Positions 7,538 through 14,861 of a stretch of DNA of 64,000 bases are shown one piece after another (the stretch's first letter is position 1; each line of letters begins with the position of its first letter). Source of the DNA: a virus; the IMG/VR virus record IMGVR_UViG_3300044691_000591, positions 1 to 64,000 of that record; one strand, given 5' to 3'. A model generated the notes under the pieces. That model was not told the DNA's origin. It saw only the letters and a program-made list of their open reading frames with translations, and made no database searches. A program made the translations under genes and the position numbers.

Positions 7538-8166
7538 CGGTCGCCACCGCCGGTGGCTGCATCGAACACGGCCTTCGCCCACCTGGCGTCGCCGAGCGCG
7601 GTGTGCGCGACCTCCGGCGAGGGCGGTGCAATACCCATCCGCTCGGATAGTGCGTAGGAGCTGTACGGCAGTGTCGGGTACGAGTCCAGGAACAGCGACC
7701 GGTCGCCCCCGGCCTTGGCCGTCAGCGAACCGTGCAGGTAGCCGGCCGCCAGCGTCGCGACGTCGACCGTGCGGTAGTGCCACGGCGCCATGCCGAGCAT
7801 CACGGTCAGGAATGATGCGTCGAACGCCGGGTTCGAGCCGACCATCACCGCGTCCTTGAGGATCTCGGCGACCCGGTTGTTCAGCGCCCCCAGCGACATG
7901 GGCACCGGCGTGTGGCCGTCGCCGATGTTGTCGAGCATGTCCGCAGCCCACGCTGATCCGGGCACGGCCATGCGCTCGTGGAACCGGCCCATCTCCAACG
8001 CCTTCGGTTCCGCACGGGCCAGCGCGACCGGGCTCGGGCGCCGCTGCCACAGGTGCTCGGTCTCGACACCGTCCTCGTCCCGGGCGATGATCGCGATCTC
8101 CCAGACGTCATGCTCCAGCGGGTCCAGGCCCAGCGTCTCCAAGTCGGTGAAGCACAAGACGGTCAT
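7534..8166 (-). CDS. DnaQ-like 3'-5' exonuclease
   Basis: A 210-residue protein starting MTVLCFTDLETLGLDPLEHD at ATG 8166, behind AAGGGGAG. It shows the DEDDh exonuclease motifs: Asp-x-Glu in FTDLET, Asp in NPAFDASFL, and His-x4-Asp in AHTALGDARW. Such proteins proofread or trim DNA or RNA 3' ends. In phage early operons they support replication. The alternative ATG seven codons upstream lacks a better ribosome site. Confidence 0.88.
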   Translation of the reverse strand: MTVLCFTDLETLGLDPLEHDVWEIAIIARDEDGVETEHLWQRRPSPVALARAEPKALEMGRFHERMAVPGSAWAADMLDNIGDGHTPVPMSLGALNNRVAEILKDAVMVGSNPAFDASFLTVMLGMAPWHYRTVDVATLAAGYLHGSLTAKAGGDRSLFLDSYPTLPYSSYALSERMGIAPPSPEVAHTALGDARWAKAVFDAATGGGDR

Positions 8167-8267
8167 GTCGAACTCCCCTTGCGGCAACGGTGGATGGTGA
8201 GGCGAAGCAGCCCGGCGGCGGCGTAGGCGAAGACCGGGATCAGCACGGCATCCGCGAGGACAGTCAT
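8163..8267 (-). CDS. 34-residue membrane peptide
   Basis: A short reading frame starting at ATG 8267. The ATG overlaps the antirepressor stop (ATGA) and its own stop overlaps the exonuclease start (ATGA). It encodes MTVLADAVLIPVFAYAAAGL followed by a basic tail. This gives one predicted membrane helix. The exact stop-start coupling on both sides supports translation. Function unknown. Confidence 0.55.
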   Translation of the reverse strand: MTVLADAVLIPVFAYAAAGLLRLTIHRCRKGSST

Positions 8268-9082
8268 GCGGCGTCGCTCTCGATGGCGAGTTGGCCGCCG
8301 CGCTCGAACACGACGATCAGGTCGGCGATCTCGTCATAGACCTGCTGCAGGATCGGGCGGTCGTCCTCCGTGTAGACCGCGACCTTCTCGATCCGCGACC
8401 CGGTCGGGCCCGGGATCTTCTCCGGGCGGCGACCGTGGACCTTGAAGTACCGGTTCGAGACGCGCAGCCCGAACCCGGACTGGAACTCGCGGACCGTGCG
8501 GGCACGGTGGCCCTGCTCGGCGAGAAACGTCGCCGCGTACAGCGGGGTCTCGGCCGGCTCCAACTGCGGGCGCTCACCCATCGACCGCGCGACGATGATT
8601 TTGCTGGTGGCCGTGGCATACGGGACCGGGATCGCACCGGCCTGCAGCAGCACCGCGACGATCTGCGCCTGCTCCAGATACGACACCGGTGCGCCAGCGA
8701 CAGCCAGCGGCTTGGGCTCCTCGACTGCGGGCACCGAGTACGTCCCGGTCTTGCGCAGCGCGGGCAGCACCTCATGGAACAGCCAGTGCTGGAACCGCTC
8801 GACCTGGCCGCGGATCGCCTCGTTCTTGATGCGTGCCGCCTGCCGCTGTCCGATGACGCGGTACAGGCCCGGCTCCTTCAGGTGCCAGACGGTCTGGTCG
8901 CCGCCAGGGGTCCGCACTAGTGCGGACCCTTTCTCGTCCTCCGGGAGGCTCCGCAGCATCGTGTGGGCGTCCTTGAAGGCGAGGCCGCGGGCGACGCCGG
9001 GCGCCCGGACGATGAAGCTGTCGCCGTCGGGGATGAGCTCGATGTCGAACTCGCCGTTCGCGAAGCGCTCGATCTCGCTCAT
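8264..9082 (-). CDS. BRO-N/KilAC phage antirepressor
   Basis: A 272-residue protein. Residues 1-115 are a BRO-N domain (FANGEFDIELIPDGDSF, then AFKDAHTMLRSL, then WHLKEPGLYRVI and WLFHEVLPALRKTG). Residues 165-262 resemble a KilAC/ANT DNA-binding domain (TPLYAATFLAEQG, FGLRVSNRYFKVHG, then a charged C-terminal helix). Phage antirepressors of this build switch lysogeny to lytic growth or regulate early genes. It overlaps the small gene upstream (9079) by 4 nt. Confidence 0.9.
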   Translation of the reverse strand: MSEIERFANGEFDIELIPDGDSFIVRAPGVARGLAFKDAHTMLRSLPEDEKGSALVRTPGGDQTVWHLKEPGLYRVIGQRQAARIKNEAIRGQVERFQHWLFHEVLPALRKTGTYSVPAVEEPKPLAVAGAPVSYLEQAQIVAVLLQAGAIPVPYATATSKIIVARSMGERPQLEPAETPLYAATFLAEQGHRARTVREFQSGFGLRVSNRYFKVHGRRPEKIPGPTGSRIEKVAVYTEDDRPILQQVYDEIADLIVVFERGGQLAIESDAA

Positions 9083-9354
9083 CGCTCAACCCCCTGCAGG
9101 AACAGGGCCTCGGCCTGGGCGGAGGTGGTGATGCCGAGCCGCTGCATCTTCGCCTGACCGCTGGCCGTCCACTCGGCGGGCAGCGTGAACGACTCGAATA
9201 CGCCCTCGGCTGCGGGCTTCGTGCGCTGGTAGTCGAACTCGGCGAGGAGGATGCTCTCGTCGACGTCGAACAGCCACGCGGTGAACGCCGTGGAAGCCAG
9301 TTCCACGCCGTCGCGCTCGATCACCGCGGGGTTCGGGGGTGGGATAGTGGACAC
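9079..9354 (-). CDS. Hypothetical early protein
   Basis: A 91-residue protein starting at GTG 9354 behind GGAGAG. It is mixed alpha/beta with no cysteine. It lies just before the antirepressor, after a 71-nt gap following RecT. No family recognised. Confidence 0.65.
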   Translation of the reverse strand: MSTIPPPNPAVIERDGVELASTAFTAWLFDVDESILLAEFDYQRTKPAAEGVFESFTLPAEWTASGQAKMQRLGITTSAQAEALFLQGVER

Positions 9355-9425
9355 GATCTCTCCTACGTAGATGGATCAATGGCTGGGTGGGCGCCGCTTT
9401 CGGCGGGAGAGCGGCGCCCCGCGCG

Positions 9426-10382
9426 TCAGGTCGCGGTGATGTGCGCGATGAACTGCTCCAGCTGCTCGGTCGGGGCCGGGCCCATGGCCTCACCGCCGGA
9501 CCACTGCGCGAACTCGCGCTCGGCCTGCTCCTGATCCCAGCCGCGGGCATTGGCGGCGTTCGCCACCCGCACCCAGATGTCCTCCGACTCGTCCTCGTCG
9601 GTGTCCTTGCGCTGCTCGATCTCCCCGGCGATGTACGCCGGCTCGACCTCGATGGCCTCCGGCGCCGCGTCGACGCGCACCACCCCGTCCTGGGCGACGG
9701 CCTGCGCCAGCTCCACCGACACGGGCAGGAGCTTGAACAACTCCCGGACGCACGTCTTCTTCGCCATCTGGTCGTAGTGGTCGCGCCACGGGCCCGAGTT
9801 CCCGGACTTGGAGAACTTGCGGTGCTTCTCCACGTCGTCCGGCGACAGCACCACGAACGCCGCCCCGCCGGACACGGTCGTGGCGACCGCGTAGTAGGCG
9901 ATGGCCTTGCCCCGGTTGCCCAGCACCGGCTTGTGCTTCAGGTAGGGGTCCAGGCCGTACTGGTAGTCGAACTGGTCGTGCTCGTACACGACCTGCGCGT
10001 CCAGGGACTTGGCCATCGGCGACTGCCAGAACAGCTTCGCCATGCCCTTGTAGCCCAGCACGAACGTGCACTCGCGGCCGAAGGGCACCAGGTACGCCTC
10101 GCCCGTGGCGCCGGGCTCCACGCCCAGCTGGGAGCACGTCATCAGCGCGCCGAGGAACGACTCCGGGGTGCAGTTGCCCAGCTTCGGGGTCTTGCGCAGC
10201 GTCGTCAGGGCGATGCGGGCCATCCGGTCCGCATCCATGTGCTTAGGAAGGGCGCGGGCGATCTCCGGGCGCATCCGCTCGATCTGCTGCGCCAGGGTCG
10301 GCTGCGCGTTGTTCTGGGCAACCGGCCCGGTGTTCTCCGCGCGGCGGGCAACAGCGGCACGGGTGTCGGCGGTGGTGGTCAC
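9426..10382 (-). CDS. recT: RecT-family single-strand annealing recombinase
   Basis: A 318-residue protein with RecT family features: RMARIALTTLRKTPKLGNC, the CTPESFLGALMTCSQLGVEPG segment (cited as a landmark near residues 71-91), EAYLVPF, FVLGYKGMAKLF, and the conserved GNRGKAIAYYAVATT. It anneals single strands during phage homologous recombination and works with the 5'-3' exonuclease encoded just upstream (10379-11380), which it overlaps by 4 nt. The pair forms a lambda Red/RecET-type system. The acidic C-terminal 60 residues are typical of the family. Confidence 0.95.
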   Translation of the reverse strand: MTTTADTRAAVARRAENTGPVAQNNAQPTLAQQIERMRPEIARALPKHMDADRMARIALTTLRKTPKLGNCTPESFLGALMTCSQLGVEPGATGEAYLVPFGRECTFVLGYKGMAKLFWQSPMAKSLDAQVVYEHDQFDYQYGLDPYLKHKPVLGNRGKAIAYYAVATTVSGGAAFVVLSPDDVEKHRKFSKSGNSGPWRDHYDQMAKKTCVRELFKLLPVSVELAQAVAQDGVVRVDAAPEAIEVEPAYIAGEIEQRKDTDEDESEDIWVRVANAANARGWDQEQAEREFAQWSGGEAMGPAPTEQLEQFIAHITAT

Positions 10383-11380
10383 AGGTTCTCCAAGTGGACG
10401 TTGAGGGTGCGTGAGGGATCGCCGCGGAAGGGCTCCGGATCAAGGTCCGGGTCGGCGTCCAGCGCGGCCTTCTTCCAGCTGACCTGGCCGCGCTTCGGGC
10501 GCCACGAATAGGCGAGCTCGCCGCGGATGTGGACGTCGGTGTGCGGGCCGGCCATGTCCTTGAGGTGGTTCTCGGCCTCGGTGATGGCGATGTCCGCGGC
10601 GGCGGCCTGCTCCTTCGCGGAGGCGCGGATCTTCAGCCACTTCTCGACCTCGGCCGCGTCGGCGACTAGCGGTTCCGCGTTCAGCTTCATGTCCGCGTAC
10701 AGGCGGTCCAGGAGCTTGCTGGTGGCAACGGACCCGTCGACGGGGGGAGGGGTGTCGGCGTGGACGTACTGCATGAAGTCCTCGCCGATCTTGATGAGGT
10801 CGGCGATCAGGCCCTCGTCGCGCTCGACGCGGTGCACGATCGTGCGCTGCCCGCCGATCAACGCCGCCGCATAGCCGAACCGCCAGCCGGTGACCGCGAG
10901 ATAGTGCTGGACCTGGATCAGCGGCCCCGCCGGTACCCCGTCCAGCCACTCCGCCAGGGCGTAGGAGGAACGCGTCTTGGCCTCGACGACACCGGGCTTG
11001 CCGCGGTCCTCGGTGAAGCGGTCCAGGTTCGCGACCATCCACGCGTGCTCCGTGGACTGCAAAGTCCCCGGGCCCTCGAACGCGGGCAGGCCCGTGATGT
11101 CGCAGAACCGGCGCGCGACAACCGGCTCCAGCAGATGCCCCATCAGCGCGGCCTCGTCCAGGACCGGATCCTCGCGGCGGGCCACCGGGTTGCCGGTCTT
11201 CTCGTACCAGACCTCCAGCGGCGACCGGTACTTGTCCAGGCCGCACACCGCAGCCATGTCCGAACCGCCCAGGCCCAGCAGCCGGGCAGCGTGCCAAGCG
11301 GCGGAGTCGTCGTCGAACCGGCCAACCACCCGGGCGGGCATGGTGGTCAGGTCGACCATCGGGAGCGTCGGGGCGGTCAC
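10379..11380 (-). CDS. YqaJ-family 5'-3' exonuclease (lambda-exonuclease fold)
   Basis: A 333-residue protein starting at GTG 11380, which overlaps the previous stop (GTGA). The nuclease fold is seen in LGLGGSDMAAVCGLDKY, YEKTGNP, GHLLEPVVARRF, WMVANLDRF and the catalytic Glu-x-Lys in GVVEAKT, then LIQVQHYLAVTG. It resects double-strand ends to make single strands for RecT, which follows directly. The C-terminal 100 residues are helical and charged. A longer upstream frame was rejected because it runs through the next gene. Confidence 0.93.
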   Translation of the reverse strand: MTAPTLPMVDLTTMPARVVGRFDDDSAAWHAARLLGLGGSDMAAVCGLDKYRSPLEVWYEKTGNPVARREDPVLDEAALMGHLLEPVVARRFCDITGLPAFEGPGTLQSTEHAWMVANLDRFTEDRGKPGVVEAKTRSSYALAEWLDGVPAGPLIQVQHYLAVTGWRFGYAAALIGGQRTIVHRVERDEGLIADLIKIGEDFMQYVHADTPPPVDGSVATSKLLDRLYADMKLNAEPLVADAAEVEKWLKIRASAKEQAAAADIAITEAENHLKDMAGPHTDVHIRGELAYSWRPKRGQVSWKKAALDADPDLDPEPFRGDPSRTLNVHLENL

Positions 11381-11799
11381 TCGCCACCGCCGACCGTCTG
11401 CCGGTACGCGGCCTCGAACGGTGCCTCGTGCTCGCGGACGGCGGTCAGCACTTGCGCCGCGATGTCCACCCCGACGCCGGCCCGGAACTCGTCGCTGGTC
11501 TCGGCGTTCCACGCCGGGAAGGCCTCGTTGAGGAGTTCGCAGTACCCGTCATCGACCGGTCCCATGCCGTACGTCAGCCGCGCCGCCACATCCTGGCCGT
11601 CCGCGCTCGGGCGCAGTTCCAGGCAGTAGTGCCGGGCATCGACGCGAAAGCCAGGGTCAGTCAGGTCGGTCCAGACGGTCATGTAGTCGTCCGGCTCGCC
11701 AGAGTCCTCGCGGTCGAACGGGAACGCTTCGAAGCCGAGCCCGCACGCCGCCAGGTTGGTGGCGGCCTCGAACATGGCGTGTGCCTGACGGAGCCTCAT
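11377..11799 (-). CDS. Hypothetical early protein
   Basis: A 140-residue acidic alpha/beta protein starting MRLRQAHAMFEAATNLAACG at ATG 11799 (ATGA overlap upstream). It is coupled to the exonuclease gene by a GTGA overlap. No motif or family recognised. Its position suggests a recombination or replication accessory role, but this is inference only. Confidence 0.65.
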   Translation of the reverse strand: MRLRQAHAMFEAATNLAACGLGFEAFPFDREDSGEPDDYMTVWTDLTDPGFRVDARHYCLELRPSADGQDVAARLTYGMGPVDDGYCELLNEAFPAWNAETSDEFRAGVGVDIAAQVLTAVREHEAPFEAAYRQTVGGGE

Positions 11800-12182
11800 G
11801 CCTGGACCTCCGCGTCCTCGCGGTCGTCCACCGGGTTCTCGGCCAGCTCGCACGCCGCCGAGCAGCAGCCACGACGGCCCTGCCGGTAGCACGGGCGGCC
11901 ACACGACAGGCACTCCCAGCCGCCGAACGCCTCCACCAGTACGGCCTGGGACTCGGCGGCCATGGCGGTCGACCAGCGGAACAGGTCCTCGCCGACCGGG
12001 CCGCCGCAGCGGTCGTCGCCCGGCAGATCCGCGTGACCCGGGGCCGTCGAGATGCACGACAGGACACCCGCAGTGGCGTGGCCGTAGTAGACGGAGGCGC
12101 AGGAGACGGTGACGTCCTCGGTGGGGTAGTACGTCGGGGCCTGCTTCGGCGCGCGGGCCGGGGACCAGGTGTCGAGGCTCAT
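11796..12182 (-). CDS. Hypothetical protein with C-terminal Cys cluster
   Basis: A 128-residue protein. The C-terminal 40 residues contain CLSCGRPCYRQGRRGCCSAACE, cited as a landmark at about residues 90-112, which is a compact treble-clef or zinc-ribbon-like cluster. The N-terminal part is Tyr/Ser-rich. It overlaps neighbours on both sides by 4 nt. Likely a zinc-binding early protein, function unknown. Confidence 0.65.
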   Translation of the reverse strand: MSLDTWSPARAPKQAPTYYPTEDVTVSCASVYYGHATAGVLSCISTAPGHADLPGDDRCGGPVGEDLFRWSTAMAAESQAVLVEAFGGWECLSCGRPCYRQGRRGCCSAACELAENPVDDREDAEVQA

Positions 12183-12421
12183 CGCCGCACCCCCGCCAAC
12201 TGCTGCTCCAGCTCGGCGACCCTCTCCGCGAGCCTCACCGCGGACGGGGCGTACGGGCCCGGGTCCTCGGGCAGCAGGTCCGCCAGGTACGCGCGGTAGG
12301 CGCTGCCCTCCGGCAACTCCTTCACCGCAGCCTCGACACGGGCCCGCTCCTCGGCGGAGGTCACGTACTTGTGCGCCTTGCCGATCTCGGCCGCGCGGGA
12401 CTGGACCAACTCGGGCATCAT
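12179..12421 (-). CDS. Small helical protein
   Basis: An 80-residue protein starting at ATG 12421 (of ATGATG), chosen because it overlaps the upstream stop as ATGA. It is nearly all helical, charged and Ala/Glu-rich, with a C-terminal leucine heptad (LAERVAELEQQL) that suggests a coiled coil. Function unknown. Confidence 0.6.
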   Translation of the reverse strand: MMPELVQSRAAEIGKAHKYVTSAEERARVEAAVKELPEGSAYRAYLADLLPEDPGPYAPSAVRLAERVAELEQQLAGVRR

Positions 12422-12720
12422 CGCTGCACCGCCGATCCGGCGACCGGCGCGGCGATGTACATGCCCGCCAGCGACACCTTCACGTCGTGCCACGTCGTGA
12501 ACAGCTGCTTGCCCCACGCCACGTCCAGCAGGTGCTCAGCACCCAGAACCTCGACGTAGGCCAGGAACGCCGCCTCGTTGCGGATCGTCCCGGACAAGTG
12601 CCCGTCCGGGGCCAGCGTCCAGCGGGCCCGCGGCAGCCTGGGGTGCTCGGTGCGCAGGGCGACCAGCGCCATGGCGGGGCCGAGCTGCGGATCGGTTGCG
12701 ATCAGTGGAAAGATGGACAT
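12418..12720 (-). CDS. Hypothetical early protein
   Basis: A 100-residue protein with mixed alpha/beta character and two Trp-containing strands. It is preceded by an 88-nt gap that separates it from the T5orf172-like gene, and is coupled to the gene that follows it in transcription. No family recognised. Confidence 0.6.
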   Translation of the reverse strand: MSIFPLIATDPQLGPAMALVALRTEHPRLPRARWTLAPDGHLSGTIRNEAAFLAYVEVLGAEHLLDVAWGKQLFTTWHDVKVSLAGMYIAAPVAGSAVQR

Positions 12721-12808
12721 TGAGGTTGCCCACTCCCTTTCTCTTCGTACTGCGGGTGGGTGCTTCGTCGGCCGTCCGGGACTCCACTCCTGGGCGGCCT
12801 TTGACGTG

Positions 12809-13153
12809 TCAGGCGACAGGTGTCAGGCGGCCGGCGAACATGAGCAGCACCTGATCGATGCCGTGGCCGTAGTCCGCCACTTCGTCAAAGTCCGCTCCGG
12901 CGAAGTACTCGCGCCCCCAAGCCGCCCGCCACTGCTCCCGGCAAAAGTTGATGAGGGTCTGCTCGCCTTCGAGGGCGTCCTCGTAGGTGTGGTCGTGCGA
13001 CGCCCAGGAGCGGGCGCGCTCAGCGCCGCGGTCGGAGGCGTCGGTGGTGTGCTGGTTGATGCGCTGCCGCAGGCGAGACGTCCGGCCGACCTTGACCACG
13101 CCGTCCGTGAACTCGACGACGTAGAGGTGGTGCGCGGTGGGAATCTCGGGCAT
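12809..13153 (-). CDS. T5orf172/GIY-YIG-type nuclease-like protein
   Basis: A 114-residue protein starting MPEIPTAHHLYVVEFTDG at ATG 13153. The core HHLYVVEFTDGVVKVGRTS, then RLRQRINQHTTD, then E in ALEGEQTLI, and WGREYF match the T5orf172/MUG113 branch of the GIY-YIG superfamily. These are usually small phage or mobile-element nucleases. It overlaps the upstream gene by 1 nt. It is one of three GIY-YIG-type genes in the window. Confidence 0.75.
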   Translation of the reverse strand: MPEIPTAHHLYVVEFTDGVVKVGRTSRLRQRINQHTTDASDRGAERARSWASHDHTYEDALEGEQTLINFCREQWRAAWGREYFAGADFDEVADYGHGIDQVLLMFAGRLTPVA

Positions 13154-13362
13154 CAGGCGGCCTCGGTCCGCTGTGAGGCGATGAACTGGGCGTCCTCGGA
13201 GCGGCGCTGGACGATCGCTGCCTCGATGGCCTCGACCGTGCCGAGCGGGTGGCCGGGGTACCAGGCGCCTTCGGCGGCCTGCCTTGCCGACAGGGACTCG
13301 CGCTGCTGGACGGCTTGGAGCGCGGCGGTGGCGATGCCGTCGAGGTACTGGTCGCGGGTCAT
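13153..13362 (-). CDS. Hypothetical early protein
   Basis: A 69-residue helical protein, second gene of the leftward early operon, overlapping both neighbours. It shows no Cys or DNA-binding motif. Function unknown. Confidence 0.6.
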   Translation of the reverse strand: MTRDQYLDGIATAALQAVQQRESLSARQAAEGAWYPGHPLGTVEAIEAAIVQRRSEDAQFIASQRTEAA

Positions 13363-13610
13363 GCCACGAGCTCCCTGGACTGCTCTTCTTCCTCTTCCTC
13401 ATCGAGGATGAGCTCGTCGACGGAGAGGCCGTAGGGGCGACCGAGGGCGTGGAAGGTGTCGACCAGGGGCTTCTGGGTAGACCCGGGCTTGGCGAGCCGG
13501 GAGATGGTGGATCCGGAGATGCCGGTCGCGTCGGCGATCTGCATGTCGGTGGTGTGGCCGTGTTCCCTGGCGACGGCGCGCAGTCGTTCTACGTTGAGGC
13601 GGATGGGCAT
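13359..13610 (-). CDS. XRE/Cro-like regulator, first gene of the leftward operon
   Basis: An 83-residue protein starting MPIRLNVERLRAVAREHG at ATG 13610 behind GGAGG. Residues 18-55 form a Cro/CI-type helix-turn-helix (QIADATGISGSTISRLAKPG). It ends in a run of seven Asp/Glu residues. It is the first gene of the early operon and faces the rightward repressor gene (13849), so it is placed like Cro in a lambdoid switch. The two regulators probably compete for the dyads at 13622-13659. An upstream in-frame start would cover the operator and was rejected. Confidence 0.85.
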   Translation of the reverse strand: MPIRLNVERLRAVAREHGHTTDMQIADATGISGSTISRLAKPGSTQKPLVDTFHALGRPYGLSVDELILDEEEEEEQSRELVA

Positions 13611-13621
13611 GTTCACCTCCA

Positions 13622-13659
13622 GTTTTGCGTAAGCGCAATCTCTTGCGTTGATGCAAAAC
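13622..13659. promoter_or_regulatory. Compound operator dyad of the lysogeny switch
   Basis: Two 14-bp elements, TTGCGTAAGCGCAA (13625-13638, perfect TTGCG-N4-CGCAA) and TTGCGTTGATGCAA (13643-13656, TTGC-N6-GCAA), lie 18 bp centre to centre. Together with the outer GTTTTGC and GCAAAAC they form one larger dyad. They lie directly upstream of the leftward XRE gene and downstream of its predicted promoter. Looser variants (GCGCAAGCG at 13681, ACGCAAAAG at 13699) continue towards the repressor. The XRE proteins at 13359 and 13849 are the likely ligands. Confidence 0.65.
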
Positions 13660-13686
13660 CTAGTGCCGGAGGAGTCGCCTGCGCAA
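13657..13686 (-). promoter_or_regulatory. Predicted early leftward promoter
   Basis: Read on the minus strand, TTGCGC (13686-13681) and TAGGTT (13662-13657) are separated by 18 bp. This is a plausible sigma-70-type promoter for the whole early operon. Its -10 end abuts the operator dyad, as expected for a repressor-controlled promoter. Confidence 0.45.
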
Positions 13687-13793
13687 GCGTTTCCGCACAC
13701 GCAAAAGTAAAGCTATGGCAATGCCATTGGCGTGAACATGGCCCTGACTTGTGACTCTTGAGTGAAGGCATGCATCCTGGGTCGACCAGGGAC

Positions 13794-13809
13794 CTTGCAT
13801 GCATGCAAG
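13794..13809. promoter_or_regulatory. Perfect 16-bp palindrome upstream of the repressor
   Basis: CTTGCATGCATGCAAG is a perfect palindrome 39 bp before the start of the rightward repressor gene. It contains TTGCA/TGCAA half-sites similar to those in the 13622-13659 dyad, so it may be a third operator used for autoregulation. A related TGCATGCAAG occurs at about 17033. Confidence 0.5.
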
Positions 13810-13848
13810 ACTTGCCGCTGACGCAACACCCGCAGCTAACCTGCCACC

Positions 13849-14298
13849 ATGGGAGATGTCGACATGACGCCATCCGAGCAGTTCGCCGCCTGGCTCGCCC
13901 CCGCCATGCGCGCCGCCCAATACGACCTCAACAAGCTCAGTGGCGGACGTCTAGCCTTTGCGGAAGCCGTCGGCGTCAGCCCCGGAACCGTCACCCGATG
14001 GCTGTCCGGCAAGTCCATGCCGGACCCCGACAAATTCGAAGCCATCGCCGCCGCCCTCGGCGTCGACCCGATCGACATGCTCATCGAATGCGGAATCATT
14101 TCAGCCAAGTCGGTTACATCAGGACAAGAAACGGCAGTACGGTTGCGTCCCATCACCCCCTCGCAGGCAGCGGATGAACTGGGCATTGACAACCCTGTAG
14201 ACCGAGAGCTGTTCCTCGCCATGGTCGACAGGCTCGCCAAGCGCCCGAACCTCAGCCCCGCCCCACCCGCCGAGGGGAGTGCCACGGCGGAGGGCTAG
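13849..14298 (+). CDS. XRE-family repressor (CI-like)
   Basis: A 149-residue protein. A Cro/CI helix-turn-helix lies at about residues 28-75 (GGRLAFAEAVGVSPGTVTRW, then LSGKSMPDPDKFEAIAAALG). The C-terminal 65 residues may mediate oligomerisation; no LexA-type protease motif is visible. Transcribed away from the early operon and followed by a membrane protein and the integrase, it is the likely lysogeny repressor. ATG 13849 is used; an in-frame ATG at 13864 is an alternative. Confidence 0.85.
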   Translation: MGDVDMTPSEQFAAWLAPAMRAAQYDLNKLSGGRLAFAEAVGVSPGTVTRWLSGKSMPDPDKFEAIAAALGVDPIDMLIECGIISAKSVTSGQETAVRLRPITPSQAADELGIDNPVDRELFLAMVDRLAKRPNLSPAPPAEGSATAEG

Positions 14299-14309
14299 CG
14301 GGGGGCAGA

Positions 14310-14837
14310 GTGCGGCACACCTGGAGACTCATCTACGGAACCACCCTGATCGGCGGCGCAATCGGGGCGGCCCTCATCGCGAGCGGCGTCCGCTCCCACG
14401 ACCCGACCACCGCAGTGGCCGGCCTCTCGCTGCTGTTCACGTCCCTCATGGCATTCCGCACCACCTATGAACAGGCCTGGCTGCAACGATCCCGCAAAAC
14501 ACTCGGCGACCAGGAGCGACTCCTCCAAGCCGAGCGCGGGGTATGGGAACGCGACACCGAGCGCACCCGGCGGGAACTCGCCGACCAGGAACGCGACCAG
14601 ATGGAAGCCATCGCCTCCGAGCGCGAGACCATGCACCGCCAACTCGAAGACGAACGCGATCGAATGCACACCGACTTTGCGAACAAAAAGGCGGAGATGC
14701 AGCGCGCCGCATTCCAAAAGGGCTTCGAAATGGGCGAGAACGGCATCGGCAAGGAAAGCCGCTCGGCAGATGTGATCTACCTGCCCTTCGGCGACGGGCG
14801 CCCCACCACCATGGCACCCGGCACGATGCACAACTAG
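14310..14837 (+). CDS. Membrane-anchored coiled-coil protein
   Basis: A 175-residue protein starting at GTG 14310. Two hydrophobic segments (residues 9-27 and 33-50) are followed by about 85 residues of highly charged coiled coil (Glu/Arg/Gln-rich) and a short globular end. It lies between the repressor and the integrase, where lysogens often express superinfection-exclusion or immunity proteins. That role is inferred from position and topology only. Confidence 0.7.
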   Translation: MRHTWRLIYGTTLIGGAIGAALIASGVRSHDPTTAVAGLSLLFTSLMAFRTTYEQAWLQRSRKTLGDQERLLQAERGVWERDTERTRRELADQERDQMEAIASERETMHRQLEDERDRMHTDFANKKAEMQRAAFQKGFEMGENGIGKESRSADVIYLPFGDGRPTTMAPGTMHN

Positions 14838-14861
14838 ACCAGCGACCCCGGGGGACTCGCC

